Source of the DNA: an uncultured Oscillospiraceae bacterium
GTDB taxonomy: Bacteria > Bacillota > Clostridia > Oscillospirales > Oscillospiraceae
Length of the DNA: 53,772 nucleotides
Direction: 5' to 3'
NCBI GenBank assembly: GCA_944385035.1
Contig: CALWVV010000016.1
Span: 1-53,772, forward strand
Positions 51,131 through 53,772 of the stretch are shown piece after piece. A program made the position numbers and the translations under genes. How positions within the stretch are numbered: position 1 is the stretch's first letter; every line of letters begins with the position of its first letter. The notes beneath the pieces are model-generated. The model saw nothing but the letters and a program-made list of their open reading frames with translations. It was not told where the DNA came from and made no database searches.

Positions 51131-52252
51131 TTATTTGGTAGCCCAATTTCCGGTGGCCTCGGCGGTCAAATAGGCGTTAATAAAGCCGTCCAGATCGCCG
51201 TCCATGACGGAATTGATGTTGCTGGTTTCATAGGCGGTGCGGTTGTCCTTCACCAACTGGTAGGGCATGAACACATAGGAGCGGATCTGGCTGCCCCACT
51301 CGATCTTCAGCTGCACACCCTTCAGGTCGGAAATCTTCTCCGCCTTTTCCTGCATCTGCAGCTCCACCAGCTTGGCACGGAGCATTTTCATACAGTTATC
51401 TTTGTTCTGGAACTGCGAGCGCTCCTGCTGGGAGGCCACTACGACGCCGGTGGGCTTGTGGATCAAGCGCACGGCAGAGGAGGTCTTGTTGACGTGCTGG
51501 CCGCCGGCGCCGCTGGCCCGGTACACCTGCATCTCAATATCCTCAGGCCGGATCTCGACCTCCACATCCTCAGGCAGATCGGGCATGACCTCCACTGAGG
51601 CAAAGGAGGTCTGACGCCGGGCATTGGCATCAAAGGGGGACACCCGGACCAGGCGGTGCACACCGTGCTCCCCCCGGAGATAGCCGTAGGCGTTGACTCC
51701 TTCGATCATAATGGTGGCCGACTTGATCCCCGCCTCGTCTCCCTCCTGATAATCCATGATCTGGTAGGTAAAGCCGTGACGCTCGGTCCACCGGGTGTAC
51801 ATCCGGTAGAGCATCTGGGCCCAGTCCTGGGCCTCAGTGCCGCCCGCACCGGGATGGATGGTCAAAATCACGTTGGAGCGGTCGTACTCCCCGGTGAGCA
51901 GGGTCTCCAGCCGGGCGGATTCCATATTGGCCTCCAACTGAGCAAAGCCCTCCTCCAATTCGGGCAGCAGGGATTCATCTTCAAACTCATTGCCCATCTC
52001 GCACAGGGCCATCAGATCATCCCACTGGCGCTGGCGTTTGTTCTGGCTGTCCACCTTGTCCTGGAGGTTCTTGATCCGCTGCTGCACCTTTTGCGCTTTT
52101 GCAAGGTTGTCCCAAAATCCATCGGCCGCAGATTCGGCCTGAAGCATATCAAGTTCCCGCTCCGCACTCTCCAAATCCAGTGCCTGAGCCAACTCCTTCA
52201 GGGCGGGAGCCAGGTTGTTCAATTTTACCTTGTATTCATCAAACTGGAGCAT
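51131..52252 (-). CDS. prfB: Peptide chain release factor 2
   Basis: A 373-residue RF2 that ends translation at UGA and UAA. The codon-reading tripeptide region VSPFDANARRQTSF and the catalytic ASGAGGQHVNKTSSAV loop are both intact. The whole protein lies in one frame: the CTT-TGA autoregulatory frameshift seen near codon 25 in many bacteria is absent here. Promoter TTTACA-N17-TATAAT directly upstream. Confidence 0.97.
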   Translation of the reverse strand: MLQFDEYKVKLNNLAPALKELAQALDLESAERELDMLQAESAADGFWDNLAKAQKVQQRIKNLQDKVDSQNKRQRQWDDLMALCEMGNEFEDESLLPELEEGFAQLEANMESARLETLLTGEYDRSNVILTIHPGAGGTEAQDWAQMLYRMYTRWTERHGFTYQIMDYQEGDEAGIKSATIMIEGVNAYGYLRGEHGVHRLVRVSPFDANARRQTSFASVEVMPDLPEDVEVEIRPEDIEMQVYRASGAGGQHVNKTSSAVRLIHKPTGVVVASQQERSQFQNKDNCMKMLRAKLVELQMQEKAEKISDLKGVQLKIEWGSQIRSYVFMPYQLVKDNRTAYETSNINSVMDGDLDGFINAYLTAEATGNWATK

Positions 52253-52295
52253 AACTGTCCCACTCTTTCTTTTAAATTCCGATTTCAGCCCAATT

Positions 52296-52324
52296 ATTAT
52301 ATATGAATGGCCTGGAATTGTAAA
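52296..52324 (-). promoter_or_regulatory. Promoter of prfB
   Basis: On the minus strand TTTACA, 17 nt and a perfect TATAAT, about 45 nt before the prfB ATG. Confidence 0.75.
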
Positions 52325-52343
52325 GAAAAACCTGTTCTTTACG

Positions 52344-52382
52344 AAAAAAGCCGTCTCTCCTTTTGAGAGACGGCCTTTTTTA
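52344..52382 (-). terminator. Terminator of the 37-residue ORF
   Basis: GCCGTCTCTC and its complement form a ten-pair stem with a five-base loop and long A/T runs on both sides. The stop codon of the small ORF lies in the upstream A run. Confidence 0.88.
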
Positions 52383-52493
52383 TCGGTCGCTGATCAGCCA
52401 TCCCTCTCCACGAAAGATAAGATCATCCAAATCATCCTTTCGCTCTCCGGCAGAAATGGCACTTTCAGGCAGCAAAATCTTTTCATCACCCAT
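52380..52493 (-). CDS. Small acidic protein of 37 residues
   Basis: MGDEKILLPESAISAGERKD, continuing to an end FRGEGWLISDR. It has a very good ribosome site, GGAGGAG eight bases before the ATG, and its TAA merges directly into a strong terminator, so it looks like a separate transcription unit. The protein is acidic with a run of paired Asp (KDDLDDL), no membrane helix and no cysteine. No family is recognised. Upstream lies an inverted repeat TACATAT-N4-ATATGTA (52527-52544), possibly an operator. It sits between prfB and the tRNA genes. Confidence 0.6.
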   Translation of the reverse strand: MGDEKILLPESAISAGERKDDLDDLIFRGEGWLISDR

Positions 52494-52609
52494 ATGTCTG
52501 ACTCCTCCAATGGTAAAGTTGTGATATACATATCAGTATATGTAAGGCATCGGGAAATATGTGTACGTTTCCATACAACAATCCAATGCAATTTTAAAAA
52601 ATTTTGTGC

Positions 52610-52638
52610 TTGACACAGGGACATATTTATGATAGTCT
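52610..52638 (+). promoter_or_regulatory. Promoter of the tRNA-Leu / tRNA-fMet unit
   Basis: A perfect TTGACA, 17 nt and TAGTCT stand about 40 nt before tRNA-Leu. Confidence 0.65.
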
Positions 52639-52679
52639 ATTTAAGCACTCTGAAAGGAGCAGACCGGAAGCCACCCTAT

Positions 52680-52766
52680 GCCGGAGTGGCGGAATTGGCA
52701 GACGCCCGGGACTTAAAATCCCGTGGGAGCGATCCCGTGCCGGTTCGATCCCGGTCTCCGGCACCA
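52680..52766 (+). tRNA. tRNA-Leu (anticodon UAA)
   Basis: An 87-nt class II tRNA with encoded CCA. The acceptor GCCGGAG pairs with CTCCGGC; the anticodon arm CGGGA-CTTAAAA-TCCCG shows TAA; a long variable arm (GGGAGC...) and T arm GTTCGATCC are present. Confidence 0.97.
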
Positions 52767-52769
52767 TAT

Positions 52770-52845
<76 letters not shown>

Positions 52846-52847
52846 AC

Positions 52848-52884
52848 AAGCCGCTGAAATCGTATGATTTCAGCGGCTTTCTTC
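52848..52884 (+). terminator. Terminator after the tRNA pair
   Basis: AAGCCGCTGAAATC-GTAT-GATTTCAGCGGCTT followed by TCTTC, three bases after the tRNA-fMet CCA. Confidence 0.88.
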
Positions 52885-52992
52885 ATTTTTTCATCACTTT
52901 TTGTCCGGTTTATTTTTTCGTCTGGAGTTTGACCCATACGCTGACCCATACGGGAAATTCTAGCGGAAAGGGCTGAAGCATTTCAGAGAGGA

Positions 52993-53772
52993 TTAGAGAC
53001 TGCCGGAGAGGACATTCCCCATGGTTTGGGCCGCCTGGCGCTGAGCGGCACTGGTCACATGGGCGTAGGTGTCCAGGGTGAACCCGGCGGAGAAATGGCC
53101 CAGCATTCCGGACACAGTTTTGATGTCCACCCCGTTTTGCAGGGCCAGCGTGGCGAAGGTATGCCGGAGATCATGAAACCTAACCTTAGGGAGTCCTGCC
53201 CGCTTCAGAACCCGGTGGAGCATGTGCAGCACGCTGTCCGGGGAGATGGGACCTCCGTTGGGCGATGGAAAGACCCACGGGCTACTCCCAACTTTTTTCT
53301 GCTGTTCTAACAGAACGCTTACCGTATCCTCTGCCAGCGGCAGGGTGCGGTAGGCGTTTTTCGTTTTCAGCGGTGCCTCAGTGACCTCTCCGTTAATTCT
53401 CGCCACCTGCCGTTTTACCCGGAGGTCGCCCCGCTCCAAATCAATGTCCTCCCATTTGAGTCCCAGCAGTTCTCCCCTTCTCAATCCTGTGGCCAGCTCC
53501 AGGTAGTAGAGCTCAAATACACCGCTCTCTCTGGCTTCCCGCAGAAAGGATTGGAGCTGTTCCACTGGAAGGGTTTTCATTTCCCTGTGCTCCACTTTAG
53601 GAAGAGCACAGCCCTCCGCAGGGTTGGCGAGGATGATCCGCTGCTCCTGGGCCAGCTTTAAGGCAGAGGACAGAATCTGGTGAATGTTCCGCACCGTCTT
53701 GGCGCTGAGGCCCTTGGGCTGTCCTTTGGCCTCCAGCCGGTCTACCCGGCCTTTGGTCAGCAGCTTCTTGTA
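52993..53772 (-). CDS. Tyrosine recombinase / phage-type integrase (5' end beyond window)
   Basis: At least 259 residues; the frame stays open to the right edge, where KGRVDRLEAK and KTVRNIHQILSSALK belong to the core-binding domain. The catalytic domain has the set R (ATGLRRGELLGLKW), H-x-x-R (FHDLRHTFATLAL), H (LGHFSAGFTLDTYAHV) and nucleophile Tyr in TYAHV. The N-terminal part is not visible. It points toward tRNA-fMet, 150 bp away, the usual layout of a prophage or integrative element inserted at a tRNA 3' end. Confidence 0.93.
   Translation of the reverse strand, partial: YKKLLTKGRVDRLEAKGQPKGLSAKTVRNIHQILSSALKLAQEQRIILANPAEGCALPKVEHREMKTLPVEQLQSFLREARESGVFELYYLELATGLRRGELLGLKWEDIDLERGDLRVKRQVARINGEVTEAPLKTKNAYRTLPLAEDTVSVLLEQQKKVGSSPWVFPSPNGGPISPDSVLHMLHRVLKRAGLPKVRFHDLRHTFATLALQNGVDIKTVSGMLGHFSAGFTLDTYAHVTSAAQRQAAQTMGNVLSGSL

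Overview
The window looks like a chromosome segment of a gut Clostridia bacterium, most likely of the Oscillospiraceae (Flavonifractor/Lawsonibacter/Intestinimonas-like). This rests on strong AGGAGG-type ribosome sites, many Rho-independent hairpins, lipoprotein boxes of the LxxC type, frequent ATGA start/stop overlaps, and families common in that group (DUF3048, DUF6320, FadR-type GntR with TRAP genes, GH3 enzymes, GldA/GldG-like ABC transporters). No species is claimed. The left third (about 1-13 kb) looks less GC-rich than the rest, and the 5.4-7.2 kb stretch is clearly AT-rich.

Layout. (1) 0-1.35 kb: a GltS-type glutamate symporter broken by an in-frame stop, then a folded intergenic RNA candidate. 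(2) 1.35-5.4 kb: a leftward folate operon folC-folE-HD protein-folP-folBK. (3) 5.4-7.2 kb: a decayed mobile-element scar with an IS256-type transposase remnant, an ICE-type small ORF, a small lipoprotein gene and the 3' part of a tRNA-Val. (4) 7.4-10.9 kb: a leftward biotin operon bioY-bioB-bioD-bioA with a BirA-type operator over its promoter. (5) 11-18.8 kb: membrane and stress-type genes (CmpB-like, two DUF308, TspO), a Crp/Fnr regulator, a truncated oleate hydratase, and an esterase / DUF6320 / acyltransferase group.

(6) 18.9-25.3 kb: a LysR gene divergent from a citrate lyase operon citD-E-F-C-(XG fusion), without a citrate carrier next to it. (7) 25.4-31.1 kb: a leftward catabolic set with FadR-type GntR regulator, TRAP transporter DctP-DctQ-DctM, SDR oxidoreductase and a sialic-acid-lyase-like aldolase; palindromic GntR operators sit on its promoters. 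(8) 31.2-38.1 kb: an OmpR/histidine kinase pair followed by a GldA/GldF/GldG/DUF4340 ABC operon. Both promoters carry the same 11-nt-spaced TTTCAG repeat, so this is probably one self-contained regulatory-transport system. (9) 38.1-39.6 kb: CcdA and a TlpA-like thioredoxin, a membrane thiol relay.

(10) 39.6-45.6 kb: two GH3 glycosidases, one with reversed domain order and membrane anchors, plus a GtrA-like protein. (11) 45.8-47.9 kb: a GHKL kinase / LytTR regulator pair. (12) 48.1-49.9 kb: mgtE behind a long, heavily folded leader. (13) 49.9-53.8 kb: a DUF3048 lipoprotein, prfB, an unannotated 37-residue small protein, tRNA-Leu and initiator tRNA-fMet, and a tyrosine integrase running off the right edge, suggesting that an integrated element starts at the tRNA-fMet 3' end.

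The best candidates for undescribed biology are the two-component/GldA-GldG/DUF4340 system with shared TTTCAG boxes, the GntR-TRAP-aldolase-SDR pathway, the structured mgtE leader, the membrane-tethered reversed GH3 enzyme and the 37-residue protein gene.
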